From: Polytrichum commune
Taxonomy: Eukaryota > Streptophyta > Polytrichopsida > Polytrichales > Polytrichaceae
DNA: 64,000 nt
Assembly (NCBI GenBank): GCA_950295325.1
Contig: OX485805.1
Location: 20,757,501-20,821,500 of the forward strand
Direction: 5' to 3'
This document shows, in pieces, positions 33,783 through 44,320 of the stretch; positions within the stretch are counted from its first letter, which is position 1; every line of letters begins with the position of its first letter. The position numbers and the translations under genes are program-made. The notes under the pieces are model-generated. The model had not been told where the DNA came from and made no database searches. It was given only the letters and a program-made list of their open reading frames with translations.

Positions 33783-35817
33783 CAGTCTAACCTTGATAAT
33801 GTCACCCTTGTTAATGGGACACCTTGATACTGTCACCTAAAAGTTTGAAACCGATTTTCTTAGTGTAAAACTCCCTCGTTATTATCCCTATCACCCTTGT
33901 TAATGTCACTATTTTTTTCCAAAATCCGTAGTGTAAATGTGATAATATCAAATATGGGTGGATTGTATGTGATGGTTGGATGGACATATTGTAGTAGCCA
34001 AAAGGGTCATGAGCCACCCCTGTGATAAATGCAATGTTATTCAAAGGGTCATGAGCCGCCTCTGTGCACCAACCCTGAACGGTGCTGTCTATACACGGCA
34101 CTCAAAGGTGTTGTCTTTGACGGCGCTGCCAAGACTTCTTGGCCTCTATGCACCCCACCTTCCGTCACATGTGTTCACCTATGTGTCTTTGAGGGTTTCA
34201 GCTTGTGTGAAGTAATTTAGGATGTTAAGTTCTACGGTTTAGCTGAGCTGGTACAGAGTAGTGTCGACTTAAGCTAAATTAGTTCAATTGGTTTGCAATG
34301 TAGAAATCTCAAGATATGTGGCACGGTCTTCACTGTTTCTATAGTCAATAGTCGCATAGGAGAATCTAGTAAGATCCTGAAGACATCTTCAATTTTGATG
34401 AGACAGGTTTGTATTATAAAGCCTCTCCTTGCAAGACTTTGAATATTGGGAAGGCAAAAGGAAATAAAAAGAAGAAGGACCGTGTGACATTGGGGCTTTG
34501 CACTAATATCTCAGGGAAGGAGCGATTGAAGCTTGTTTTCATTCACAAATCAACACGTCCCAGATGCTTTCCTCGGAAGTTTGATCCAAATAGTATAGTA
34601 CACTATTATTCTAACAATTCAGCCTGGATGAATGGTGATGCTTTTACACATTGGGTGAAGAGTGAGAACCGAAGAATGGCATTGCAAGATAGAAAAATTT
34701 GCATTATTATGGATAATGCAGGAAGCCATGATATTCATGGTGAGGTCAAAAAAGTTATAGATGGATTTAATGCTTTTGTACTCTCCCATATCACTATATT
34801 GTTTCTTCCACCAAATGTGACTTCAGTTGTTCAGCCTTTGGATCAAGGAGTGATTGCAGCATTCAAAATGTGCTATAAACGCAAGCTTGTTGCCTGGACT
34901 TTGCAACAAATTGATAACTCAAATGAAGATTTGGGGAAACTGAATGTTGATCTATTTCAAGCAATGCTATGGTGTGTGGCGGCATGGCATGAATTAGATG
35001 ATCAAACCATTAGAAATTGTTGGAGAAAGTCTGCCATATTGCCTGCAGCATGGAATGCATATATCAACAATTCTGATGAACGTATGAAGTCCAAAATGGA
35101 GGAAGCAGCTTTGGAATTGGGCAATCTCATCGCCGCATTGAATTTGGGTTTGGATGTTGAAGGCAAGCCTATAGAAAAGCTTAGTCCTTTAGAGTACATA
35201 AACATGGAAGGTGAAGATGATTTTGAGGTGGAATATTCTACTGAGGAGCTTGTGCAATTAGTGCAAGATGGCGAACATGTACTTGATTCCATGGAAGAAG
35301 ACCCATTGATTGTTAATAGCAATGATGATGAGTCTAAAGTAGTGAAGCTAAGCGATGCACAAAAATATGCTAAAGATGTTTTGAATTTTATGGCTAGCCA
35401 AGGTTCTCAGATTTTCAACACTCATGAGTTGTTAGGAATGGAAAACATCCATGACAAACTCATTAGAATTGGTGTTGGACATTTAACATCACTAAAACAA
35501 TGTGACATTAGAAGCTTCTTTGTCTCTAGTGAGAGGTCTTTACCTGATCTCAATGACACATTGTGATGTGCTCATGTTGTTATTCACAATTTTGAATTAT
35601 ATTTTACATTCAAAAACATTGAAGTCTTGTGTTTGTTTTTTTTTTTTTTTTTTTTTTTTTTACATTGTAATTTCATTTTGATTTTCTACCTTTTTTTTTT
35701 TGATAATATCACATTATGCACAAATCTTCAAAATGTGACATTATCAAATATGTCACACCTTGTTTATATCACACTTTATGGTGAAACGGATGGTGTGATA
35801 TTATCAAGGTTAGACTG
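33783..35817 (+). mobile_element. pogo/Tigger-type DNA transposon, internally deleted
   Basis: The ends are CAGTCTAACCTTGATAATGTCAC and the inverse of GTGATATTATCAAGGTTAGACTG. A TA dinucleotide flanks each side (33781-33782 and 35818-35819), the hallmark of Tc1/mariner/pogo insertion. A DDE transposase frame fills 34373-35566. Additional GATAATGTCAC / GTGACATTATC motifs occur just inside both ends. The 590 bases between the left end and the open frame do not encode the expected helix-turn-helix DNA-binding region, so the element is a deleted copy. Confidence 0.85.
34373..35566 (+). pseudogene. pogo/Tigger-like DDE transposase, N-terminus missing
   Basis: The frame is open from just after a TAA at 34370-34372 to a TGA at 35564. 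It starts directly in the catalytic domain: IFNFDETGLYYKASP carries the first Asp, ICIIMDNAGSHD the second, and LPPNVTSVVQPLDQGVI the third. These are diagnostic for the DDE_1 superfamily shared by pogo, Tigger and CENP-B-derived proteins. The C-terminal third is acidic (EGEDDFEVEYSTEELVQ). The N-terminal CENP-B/HTH DNA-binding domain is absent and there is no good start codon, so the product would be inactive as a transposase. The ~400 codons without internal stops suggest a fairly young copy. Confidence 0.8.
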
Positions 35818-35827
35818 TAATGTCATG

Positions 35828-36066
35828 CAAGAAGTCCGTGAAAGAATGTTCTATCTTTAATTAGGCAGGTGACTTCCTTCTAGGTCTAGATCTCGCTAGA
35901 AGAGAGTCACCTACCTAATTAACTACTAATTAAGGTAGAAGAGAGACATTACATGCATTCATCCAACATAAATGCACTAAAATAGCAAATACTCAATGGC
36001 AAGGAAGTCCGTGAAAGAATGTTCTATCTTTAATTAGGTAGGTGACTTCCTTCTAGATCTAGATCT
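35828..36066. repeat. Duplicated 60-bp block with internal hairpin
   Basis: GAAGTCCGTGAAAGAATGTT through CTTCCTTCTAG(G/A)TCTAGATCT occurs at about 35829-35890 and again at about 36005-36064. In the first copy, GGCAGGTGACTTCC...GAGAGTCACCTACC can fold back. This may be the subterminal repeat of the surrounding CACTA element, or the duplication left by another insertion. Confidence 0.65.
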
Positions 36067-36082
36067 AGCTAAAAGATCTACA

Positions 36083-36360
36083 AAAGTAAACAATAAATAA
36101 AAATAGTAAGTAAAAACAATAAGTAAAAACAGTTAATACAAACCATAAGTAAAAACAGTATATAAAAACAGTATATAAAAAAGTAAAGTAAATCAAAACG
36201 GTAAATAAAACGGTAAATCAAAAACAGTAAATACAAACAGTAAGTAAAAATAGTAAATAAAAGCAGTAAATAGTATGTCGTAGATAGAATACAGTAAACT
36301 ATCAATAGTAAATACTATACCGTATATAATAGACAGTATATTGTATACAGTAAATAGAAG
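36083..36360. repeat. A-rich minisatellite (AAAACAGTAAATA-type units)
   Basis: About 20 degenerate units of 12-15 bases built on AAACAGTAAATAA. The minus-strand frame at 36078-36305 (Ile/Tyr/Leu repeats) is only the translation of this repeat. Confidence 0.85.
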
Positions 36361-36420
36361 CTAAAGAGTAACTTGGGGCCTCTACATACAAATCTTTTAA
36401 ATACTCCAAATATATCATGT

Positions 36421-36640
36421 GATGAGTGGTGGCTTAGTGGCTAAGGCCTATTAGCGGGAGCCAAGAGGTTCAAGGATCAAACCCCTTGGCCCTCACTCTT
36501 GCTTTAGCCTACCTTGGTGGGTAGTTGGCTAGGCACTTGGTAGTTAGGTGCTTTTAAATGTCTAGGCTTGGGTGGTAAGAAGTGGATTTCCTAATGAGTA
36601 TCTCTTTTGAGTATATATATTATATGAGATTAAATTAATG
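36421..36640 (+). mobile_element. tRNA-derived SINE
   Basis: GTGGCTTAGTGGCTAAGG resembles RNA polymerase III box A, and GGTTCAAGGATCAAACCCC a somewhat expanded box B 30 bases later. A body with GGTGGGTAGTTGGCTAGGC follows, similar to the SINE at 4020-4207. It lies within the CACTA element. No clear poly-A tail or TSD was fixed. Confidence 0.5.
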
Positions 36641-37364
36641 TATCTCTGGAATCTTCCCATAATCATTAATTACCACGGCCGTCAAAATCATTAATTACTG
36701 TCGCAGTCAAAGGCCCTAAACCACGACACATTTCTGACACTCATGTGTTAAAAAATAGCACAGGTCCAGGATGACAGCTTTTCCACACTTGCTGCAAATT
36801 CAATGACATGTGTGCTGGTCACTTAATAATGTTAAAACACTGTCCTTTTCGTGTTCGAAAGAACCCTGTTTCCTTCTAGTGTAATAACGCCATGATAGAG
36901 AAGAGTGTTTTTTAACACTTGTGTCTTTATTATGGAATAAATTGAAGTACTAAGCTTGATGTGGAGTACCAGGGTGGGTTGTGTGGTTCCACACGCAGAG
37001 AACGGCCTTGGGTTGACAATGGGGAATTAATACATGAGAAACTTAATTGCCACATGGAGTCTACAAGCCATAACCTCATGGAGGCTAAGATCACTAATGA
37101 TGAAGCCTTGGCCAAAGCTAAGGTTTCGAGAAGAATATCCTTAAGGGCGTGTGTAGCCAAGGCCAAGGGTTGGACCCTTGAAAAGGCCAACGCTCCACCC
37201 ATTAGGGAGGCTAGGATTAATAAAATGACATGACTTTAAATAAGTTGGGTGCCCAATGAGATGGAAGTTACATTTCACGCTACCCCAAGTTCTATGGAGT
37301 GCATGTGATTCTCAAAACTATCACCCGGACTAGGACGCTTAAGGATGGTGGGTTTGGCCTCACA

Positions 37365-38298
37365 TAAATGGTGCGTCCGCCGGGAGTGAACCGGGATTAG
37401 GAAGACTTGAAGGCGATTAGAAAAGACTTGGAGGCGACATGTGGGATAGAGGAACAAACGCTAAATTCATGAAAAGTGTCTTACTTAGACTTTGTGATTT
37501 TTGTGATTTTCTAGTTTAGTTCATTTTGATTATTTCCTTGGAATGAATTGCATATTTCTTTTATGCATTTTTGTTTTGAGGAAGGAGCGCGGCGAAGGTA
37601 CGTCCTAATCATTTTTTGGGGAGTTATTAAAAAGATAAAAAGAACCTTGATCGATTAGTTCACTAAAAACTTAAAGGGGTAATTAACCTTAGGACATTAG
37701 ACTTTGACATTCACCTCGGGGTGAGTCTCCAAGTCTTGGAAGTTTTTATATTTGATGCTTAGTTTAGATTGTTACTTTAGAAAGTTTGTTCTTATTACCG
37801 CTTGAGTCACGGTCGAGGGGAGTGCTAATTTGCAGAGGGATGCGATTGCTCAAGGTATGAAATTTCTTCAAAATGAATTGGTAACAAATTAATGACTGAC
37901 TTTTGTACTCGTGGTTGTCGTTATCCGTTGTAGAGGGTAATTCCTTAGTCATAGCATAGCATTGGAGACAAGAGGGTGATGCCTCGGTCTTTAATGTGGT
38001 GCATGACGACGGTCAGCCCCTCACTCTTGGTATTGTGGCGAGTGTCAGTTGGAGGGAAGGTTTTAGAGGTGATGCTCTAGCCTGACCATAAAATTGACAT
38101 GAGCATGCCTATCCCATGTTTGGGATTGTTCATCTAAGTGGGTTAGCAGGTTCTCTTCCTCACCTCCTCAATTTTTAATTCACACCAAGAAAAGTGATAA
38201 TATTAATGAGTGAAGGTAGTGAGGAGTATGATTGGTCAAGTGAGGGTTGATCGATTATTTGGAGAAATCAAGGTAATACTCGATCCCAAAAATTATGT
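37365..38298 (+). other. Gypsy 5' leader with primer-binding site
   Basis: The LTR ends CCTCACA at 37364. The sequence TGGTGCGTCCGCCGGGAGTG at 37369-37388, followed by AACC, has the TGG start and the GGGA-x-TGAACC extension expected of a complement to a tRNA 3' end. I could not identify the tRNA. The remaining leader is non-coding. Confidence 0.6.
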
Positions 38299-41200
38299 TT
38301 GACATTAAGATTAGAAAGATCTAGACGTAGAAGGAGATCATCTAGCATTAGTGTAGGTGATGTTGCGGACGATGTTGATGTTCGATTAGAAAGTTGTTTG
38401 AATGTTGAGCCTAGTTTTAGTCCATTGTTAGAGACATTAGAAGACGAGATTAGAGTGGAGGAAGAGGTAACTCCTTCTAAATTGATTGGTGAGATAGCAT
38501 CAGATACTTGTACGTCTATGGAATAAATCCCGATATACATTGATAGAGAATTAGGAGAAAATCCACCGGTTGACATGGCACGACGAGGGGATGACGAAGG
38601 TCCTATACCGAAGGAGGATCCCATTGATCCATTGGTTAGACCGAGAAGTTTACCAATTGTGGTTCCACAAAACTTACATGCGGTGGATATGCCCTCTCAC
38701 CTCCCTAAGTTTTATGAAAACAAAGATGAGGATCTTTCTAGGCATATAGAGAGGTACATCGAGAGGTTGGCTAGTTATTTGGTGACCAATCCGGGATATT
38801 GATTGGTGTGGTTTCCCACTACCTTGGAGGGTGAGGCTTATGAGTGGTATAGAGATCATGCCGAGTGACATTTTAGAACATGGGAGCAATTACAAAGGGA
38901 GTTTTTGAATGAGTTTCGACCGGAGGTTGGTCAAAGCACGGCGTTGAGGGCATTGGCTTCAATCAAACAAGGTAGGAAAGAGGAAATTTCGGCCTACATT
39001 AGGAGATTTTATTTAGTGTGTACACGGTTTGTGGTGACCATGCTAAGTGATGACACACTAAGATAATTTTTCCTTCAAGGATTCTTTAAGTCGGGAACTA
39101 TTAGGGGAATTCTTAAGAGGCATCCTCACACATTGGCGGATGCCAAGCGAGCGGCTAGAGAGGCAGAAACCTTGGATAGCGATCATAAAAGGTTGTGAAG
39201 AAGGGAGGATGAATTGATACCATAATACATTCCCATTCGACCTAGGTTGATGACGGGAGAGCCGGTCAAGTATGAGAGTCAAGTCCCTTATAAAATTGTT
39301 GACACCGGTCCACGTCCTTTAGCGGTTAGAAAACCGGCACCACTTCTAGCACTACCGGACCCTAGAATGGACCCTCACATGGACGACGTGGACAGAAGGT
39401 TAGGTGCTAGCCAATTGGAATTTCAAGAGGCCATGATCAAACAAATACAAAGTCTTACAGACTAGATGTCTTTGATGATTAAGAGCCAACAACCGGATCC
39501 TCCTCCTTTAATTGAATCGGGTAGGCATTCGTCGGGGTTGTGGTGTGTTCAATGTGGCCAACCGGGCCATACTCGTCAGTTTTGTAGGAGTGGACAAAAC
39601 CGTGATCAAAGAGGAAACGGTGGTCCACCTCCACAAAACCAATGAGGTCAAAGACAACCTCAATATGGACAATGCAACAATAGAGGACCTCTTCCTAGAG
39701 GTTAAGATGGTCAAAACATGGAGAATAGGGAGTTTCATCCATTTTGTGGGAGGTGGCATGCACAAGGTCAATGTTGGTCCGAGGGATAAAGTCATGGTTG
39801 TAGTAATTGTAGAGGAAACCATCCTTCGGACGAGTGTCGTCAACCAGACAAGGTTATTAGTGTGAACTACCCGGTGGCCAATCCACAACAAGCGAGGGAC
39901 AACATGAGGGGAGCTAGACCACAAGGTGGAGCATCGAATGAGCTTAGGCCACCGAACTTATATTACGACCACGGTAATGCGAAACAAACTTCTCACCCAC
40001 CGGCGGGATTGCAAACGGCGAATGGTTACATTCCGGTTCAAAATAGGCAAAGAGGTTCACAAAACTTCGACAATAGGCGTCAACCTCCTCCCACGGATCC
40101 GGGTCCGTCTAATTCTCAAGATGTAAGGTTTATAGATGGTGTAGTGGAGTCACCTCGTAATGACACTCTTTCTCCTCACATGGATGGTGGAGAGGGACAA
40201 GGTCAATGGCCTCCACACACCAATGCCATCACCTATGAATTGAAGAGTCTAGGGAATGAAATTACTCATGAGGCACCGGCATTAGCGGTTACCACTAGAG
40301 CTAGGAAAGGGAAGGCACCATTAGAGGTAGAGGAAGAAGGTCAAGAGGAGTATTCTTCGGATGAGGCTCCCAACCTTTCCGAATTGGAAAGAGTAGCTAA
40401 AGTAGTTAGAAGGGCCACTAGCGAGTTAGAGGAAGAGAATGTGATTCTCCATGATAGGGAGAGGCCTAATGTCAACCATGGTTTGGACGGTAGTGAGATG
40501 GGAGAATGGGAAGGACCGGGAATTCCTTTGGATGAATTTATTGGTGTTGCCAAGGCCAAAGTGGAGAAGTCGAGTGGATACGATTTATGGGCCAATCTTA
40601 GCTCACTCAAGGCCGATATTACTTTTTGACAATTGTTGGAGATTTCACCGGTGGCTGGGAAGACTCTCAAGGAAGGAATGCCGGTGACTAGGAGGACTAG
40701 GAAGGTTAAGCCTAGGATATCAGATATTGTTCAAACGAAAGGAGCAAGACGGGATGTCAAACCAATTGAGATTGAGGTTATGGTGGTTGACAAGGTGGTT
40801 CCTAACGTGCTAGTGAATGAAGGTAGTGGCTTGAACATCTTACCGGATCATACCATGAAGAGGTTGGGTCTTAGTCTTACTGGTCCGTCACCTTTCATCA
40901 TCAATATGGCGAATCAAAATCCGGCCGTGTTTTGGGAATGATTAAAGAATGTAGGATTAGCACCGGAGGGAAGGAGTATGTGGTCACCTTTCATGTCATC
41001 AAAATACATTCTAACAAGGATACGTTTCTCATCTTGTTAGGAAGGCCTTGGTTGAGAATGGCGGATGACATGGTAAATTGGGGAGGATCCAAGCCATCCA
41101 TTATTTATGGTCCGGAGGACAATAGAGTCAAAGTTCCTATAGGATCGTTAGGTGGTTTGATTAGACAAGAGATTGTTTTATCTTCCGACCATGAACGTGA

Positions 41201-42046
41201 TGCCAAAGAGGATGGCAAGGGTGATGAGACATTGGTAGGAGCGGATCATTCGGGTAGTCTAGGTCCTAGTTTCTATAATTATGAGGATGATGGGGAGTAT
41301 GCCCAATAGTTGAGGAATTATCCGGAGTCGGAATTCGACATCATGACCATGTCCCACCATCCATGCTTGAGTGATGACATTCTTGAGTCACGGAGTGAGG
41401 AATATTCTTTGTTAGAACCATGTGAGGTGCTACCGAGGAATAATGGATTTTAGGGGGATTGACACCTTGGGTAGATATTATGGAAGAGAATGACGTGAGT
41501 TTAGTGCATATGAATGGGATTCAATATGAGGATGCTATCATGGACATCGAGAAATTGGAGGAGCCTTTACACTTCAAAACTACGTCAACGGGAATTGTGG
41601 TTGGGCACGATGTTAAGGATTATCTTCATGTACCGGCGGATTGGTATAGAAACAAAAATGAACAAGTTCATGTTACCGAAGGAGATTGGAAGTATGTAGA
41701 TGTTACTACAAAAACCGACAAGGTGAGACAAATGAAGATGAAGACTCAATTGGGAGAGGAATAAATCAAAGCATATAGCAATTTGGTGGATGAGTTTAGT
41801 GACACCTTTGCTTGGTCATACGATGAGCTTAAGGGAATCCCTAGAGAGATGATAGAGCATCGCATCCCTTTGATTCCGGGTGCTAGGCCCATTAGACAAA
41901 AGGAGAGAAGAATGAACCCGCGACTACAATTGTTGGTTAAAGAGGAGTTAGAGAGATTGTTGAATGCCGGGTTTATCAAGCCCGTCGAGATTACGGATTG
42001 GGTCTCTCCGATGGTGTTGGTGAAGAAAAAAAATGGGAAATTAAGG
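38299..42046 (+). pseudogene. Gypsy gag - protease - RT, heavily mutated and truncated
   Basis: Gag runs in one frame (38299-40930). It shows a retrotransposon Gag core (WFPTTLEGEAYEWYRDHAE.HFRTWEQLQREFLNEF) and two CCHC knuckles: CVQCGQPGHTRQFC near 39545 and CSNCRGNHPSDEC near 39810. Stops in this frame include TAA 38524, TGA near 38800, 38866, 39196 and 39642, TAA near 39064 and 39222, and TAG near 39463. Most could come from CGA, CAA or CAG by C-to-T. The protease motif reads VLVNEGSGLNIL, with the catalytic Asp replaced by Asn. A frameshift near 40930 and another near 41450 move the frame to the RT, which begins about 41783 and stops at KKKNGKLRV. Integrase and RNase H are deleted. Confidence 0.8.
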
Positions 42047-42579
42047 GTGGTGGGTTTGGCCTCACACTACTCCCTGGCCGCAATCTGAATCCAAGCTTGG
42101 CTACTCGTTGGCCACAATCTGAACTAGAGTTCGGCTCCTCCTTGGCCGAAATCTGAATTAAAGCTTAGCTTCTCCCTGGCCGCAATCTGAATCCAAGCTT
42201 GGCCCTCCTTCGGGCGCTCTCGCCTTCGCCACATTCCCCCCTCGTCTCTCCTCTCTCCTCTAGTCTGAACTCAAAGCCAACTTATCCATAAACCCTCCCC
42301 AAACCCCTAAGCTAACATGTGATGGTCCTAATTAGGACACTAAAACCATGGGTCCCTTCCCTTCAAGCTATCATTCCTAAAGCTACTTTAATCTCTCACA
42401 ACTAATCACGCTAATTCCCCAATTTAACACACACACACAAGCCTAAGCTTAAAACATAATCCCACACCACACTTCACTCTTTTTATATTTTAAATAATTA
42501 AAATCAAATAAGAATCAAATCCTAATAAACTTCAAGGATTTAGCAACACACGTGGGCACCATTTTGGGCTCACATACTA

Positions 42580-43460
42580 GCGTATGTAATAATTAATGTC
42601 ATGATGGATCAAGGTTTCTTCTATATAACAGTCTATGTCTTTTAGTCTTTCATTCCTTCTTCGTTAGGCTTAACTCACACTCTTGGGATTCATTGATGTG
42701 TTACTAATCGTGTGTGGTTCCATCGTACATGTGTGGACTCCTATCACTCTAATTCCATCCACTATGTCAGTTGTGAAGTTCAAGAGCGTAGGCATTAGTC
42801 TTTATAAGAACGGTTGTCTTTTGTATTGGCCATAGTCTTCCAAAGGACCTTCATCCATTTGGTGTTAGCAGTCCCTCCTTAATTAGAATGATATTTAATC
42901 CCATTCAAACACACATCAAATTGCTTCCTCATTTTATTTATCTTTCATTAGTTTCAATTAGAAATTTCACTTATTTCATATTCTTCATTGCTACACAACA
43001 CACAAAGGCTTGCTTAATAACTCCAAAGCAACCACATAGGTTTATAGGCTATAGTTATTTATCATAATCTAATTAACTTCATTGCTTAGCCTATCCTAAT
43101 TCCAATCATTGCATAACATTTTCTATGATCATATCAAACTATGTTCTTTGTCAACTAGACTATGTGCCAACCAAACATCATCATGATTGTGTGACCCTCC
43201 TCTCGGCTTGCCACTCACTATCCTATCACATGCAACCTATCACTTCTATCATATGCTTCACCCTAACAAAAAATTGGTAGCCTCTTCCTCATTGTCCTTC
43301 ATCTACTCCTTTCATTTTATCTTCTTCCTCTCCCAACTTGTTCTCACCACTTTTTGGCTATGTTCTATCTGTTGTTTCTCTCTTGCACCAACTTCTTGCA
43401 CGCCGTCAACTTCTAACCTTCCTTATGTGCTTATTGATTGTTAAAACTCAATGTTATTTT
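42580..43460. other. Spacer, no gene seen
   Basis: AT-rich sequence with no motif-bearing frame. The 85-codon frame at 43187-43444 is Ser/Phe-rich and unsupported. Confidence 0.4.
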
Positions 43461-43649
43461 CACTAGCTAAATGACTACATATTTTTATTTTTATTTTTTG
43501 CGACTGCAAAAAAAATTAGGGCGTGTTATATACTGTTGGAAATATATTTTTCAAGACCTTTCCAACAGTATATTACACGACCTCAAATTTGAGTCGCTAA
43601 ACCAAAAATAATGGCAGTCATTTAGCGACTGCATAGTTCTCTACTAGTG
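43461..43649. mobile_element. CACTA-derived MITE, 189 bp
   Basis: The element starts CACTAGCTAAATGACT and ends with the inverse of CACTAGTAGAGAACTATG, with TTT on both sides (43458-43460 and 43650-43652), the 3-bp duplication expected for CACTA. Internal inverted copies of GCGACTGCAAA / TTTAGCGACTGC and TACTGTTGGAAA / TTTCCAACAGTA make most of the element self-complementary. Confidence 0.8.
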
Positions 43650-43652
43650 TTT

Positions 43653-44240
43653 GTATCCTCAAGTCTCCTTCAACTTGCAATTTTTTGTGCTATGCCCATC
43701 CTTCAAATTATATTCTTAGACTATCTCATGCCCTCAAACTCTTATTTTGGGTTTTTTTTGACACGTCTCTATCATATTTAGAGTTCATTATCTTATGATT
43801 TTAACCCTCACTTCGCTTTCAATTCCACGATGTGTCATTGTTTGGGACTATTGCATGTCGATTCATTTAGGGTATAGTCAATATGTCTCTTTGGAAGTTT
43901 CCTTTCCATTCTTAATACATGTTGTGACACTTCAATCTTTGATTCCACCGTCTTCCTTTCACTAAAGGAATATGGCATGTCTCATCTTCTTTTCTCACAA
44001 GATTTCACTTACAACTTCTACACTCCGTCTAACTAGTCCTCTTGTATTCAGATCATTCCACTCACTAGAAGAAGAAGAAGAAGAAGAAGAACTCCGGTCT
44101 CCGGAGGAGGCCGGAGTGAATAAAGTGTATGTTCGTAAAACATCCTAGGCCATGCCTTATGGCAGTGGCGTCAGATGTAGAAATACTTCGCCCTTTGCAG
44201 GATGTAGACATTATAGTTAGTAACCAATATTAAATTTCGA
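43653..44240. other. Spacer with GAA microsatellite
   Basis: No gene seen. An (AGA)n microsatellite lies at 44067-44091, followed by a short GC hairpin (CCGGTCTCCGGAGGAGGCCGG). Confidence 0.5.
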
Positions 44241-44320
44241 TAGCTTGTTATTATGTGTGATCCTTGTTTTAGGGTAGTTAGTGGGGGGGGGGGGGGATTT
44301 GGGTGGGCGGTATTGTTTAT

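Larger units (their letters stand above)
33577..36881. mobile_element. Non-autonomous CACTA element inside the 5' LTR
   Basis: The left end CACTAGAAGGAAACAACG is matched by the inverse of the right end, CACTAGAAGGAAACAGGG, with further similarity (CTTCGACACGAA / CTTTCGAACACGAA). Removing 33577-36881 lets the flanking LTR halves align with the uninterrupted LTR at 45117-46536. The flanks read taatt and taata, so the 3-bp duplication is imperfect. There is no CACTA transposase. The element carries a foldback, a pogo element, a duplicated 60-bp block, an A-rich minisatellite and a SINE. Confidence 0.75.
32564..42066 (+). mobile_element. Tat-like Ty3/Gypsy retrotransposon, 3' deleted
   Basis: The target duplication CTACT is exact at 32559-32563 and 42067-42071. 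The 5' LTR is 32564-33576 plus 36882-37364 (about 1.5 kb), split by a CACTA element. A primer-binding-like TGGTGCGTCCGCCGGGAGTG begins at 37369. gag-protease-RT follows on the plus strand. The RT breaks off after GKLRV (about 42046) and joins the last 16-26 bases of the 3' LTR, with microhomology (ttaagg-tggtggg). The rest of pol and nearly all of the 3' LTR are therefore deleted. The RT text (DTFAWSYDELKGIP, IPLIPGARPIRQKERR) resembles the Tat/Ogre side of Ty3/Gypsy. Confidence 0.85.
31968..42574 (-). mobile_element. Solo LTR (minus), split in two by a Gypsy insertion
   Basis: The LTR is 31968-32563 plus 42072-42574 (1099 bp net). It starts TGTGAGGCCAAACCACCC and ends CACCATTTTGGGCTCACA, and the exact 5-bp duplication TACTA lies at 31963-31967 and 42575-42579. 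Joining the halves across one CTACT copy restores a continuous ~37-bp tandem repeat (TTGGCCGAAATCTGAATTCAAGC-type units), which proves that the two halves were one LTR. The orientation comes from the Gypsy internal region nearby, whose 5' LTR shows which end abuts the primer-binding site. Confidence 0.85.

Noticed and set aside
36733-36929. Apparent MITE with TGTTAAAAAA inverted ends
   Set aside because: The right half (from 36882) aligns with the interior of the LTR at 45117-46536, while the left half is in the CACTA element, so the match is coincidental.
42041-42574. Inverted LTR pair created by an inversion
   Set aside because: Target duplications CTACT and TACTA show simple nesting of a plus-strand Gypsy element in a minus-strand solo LTR.
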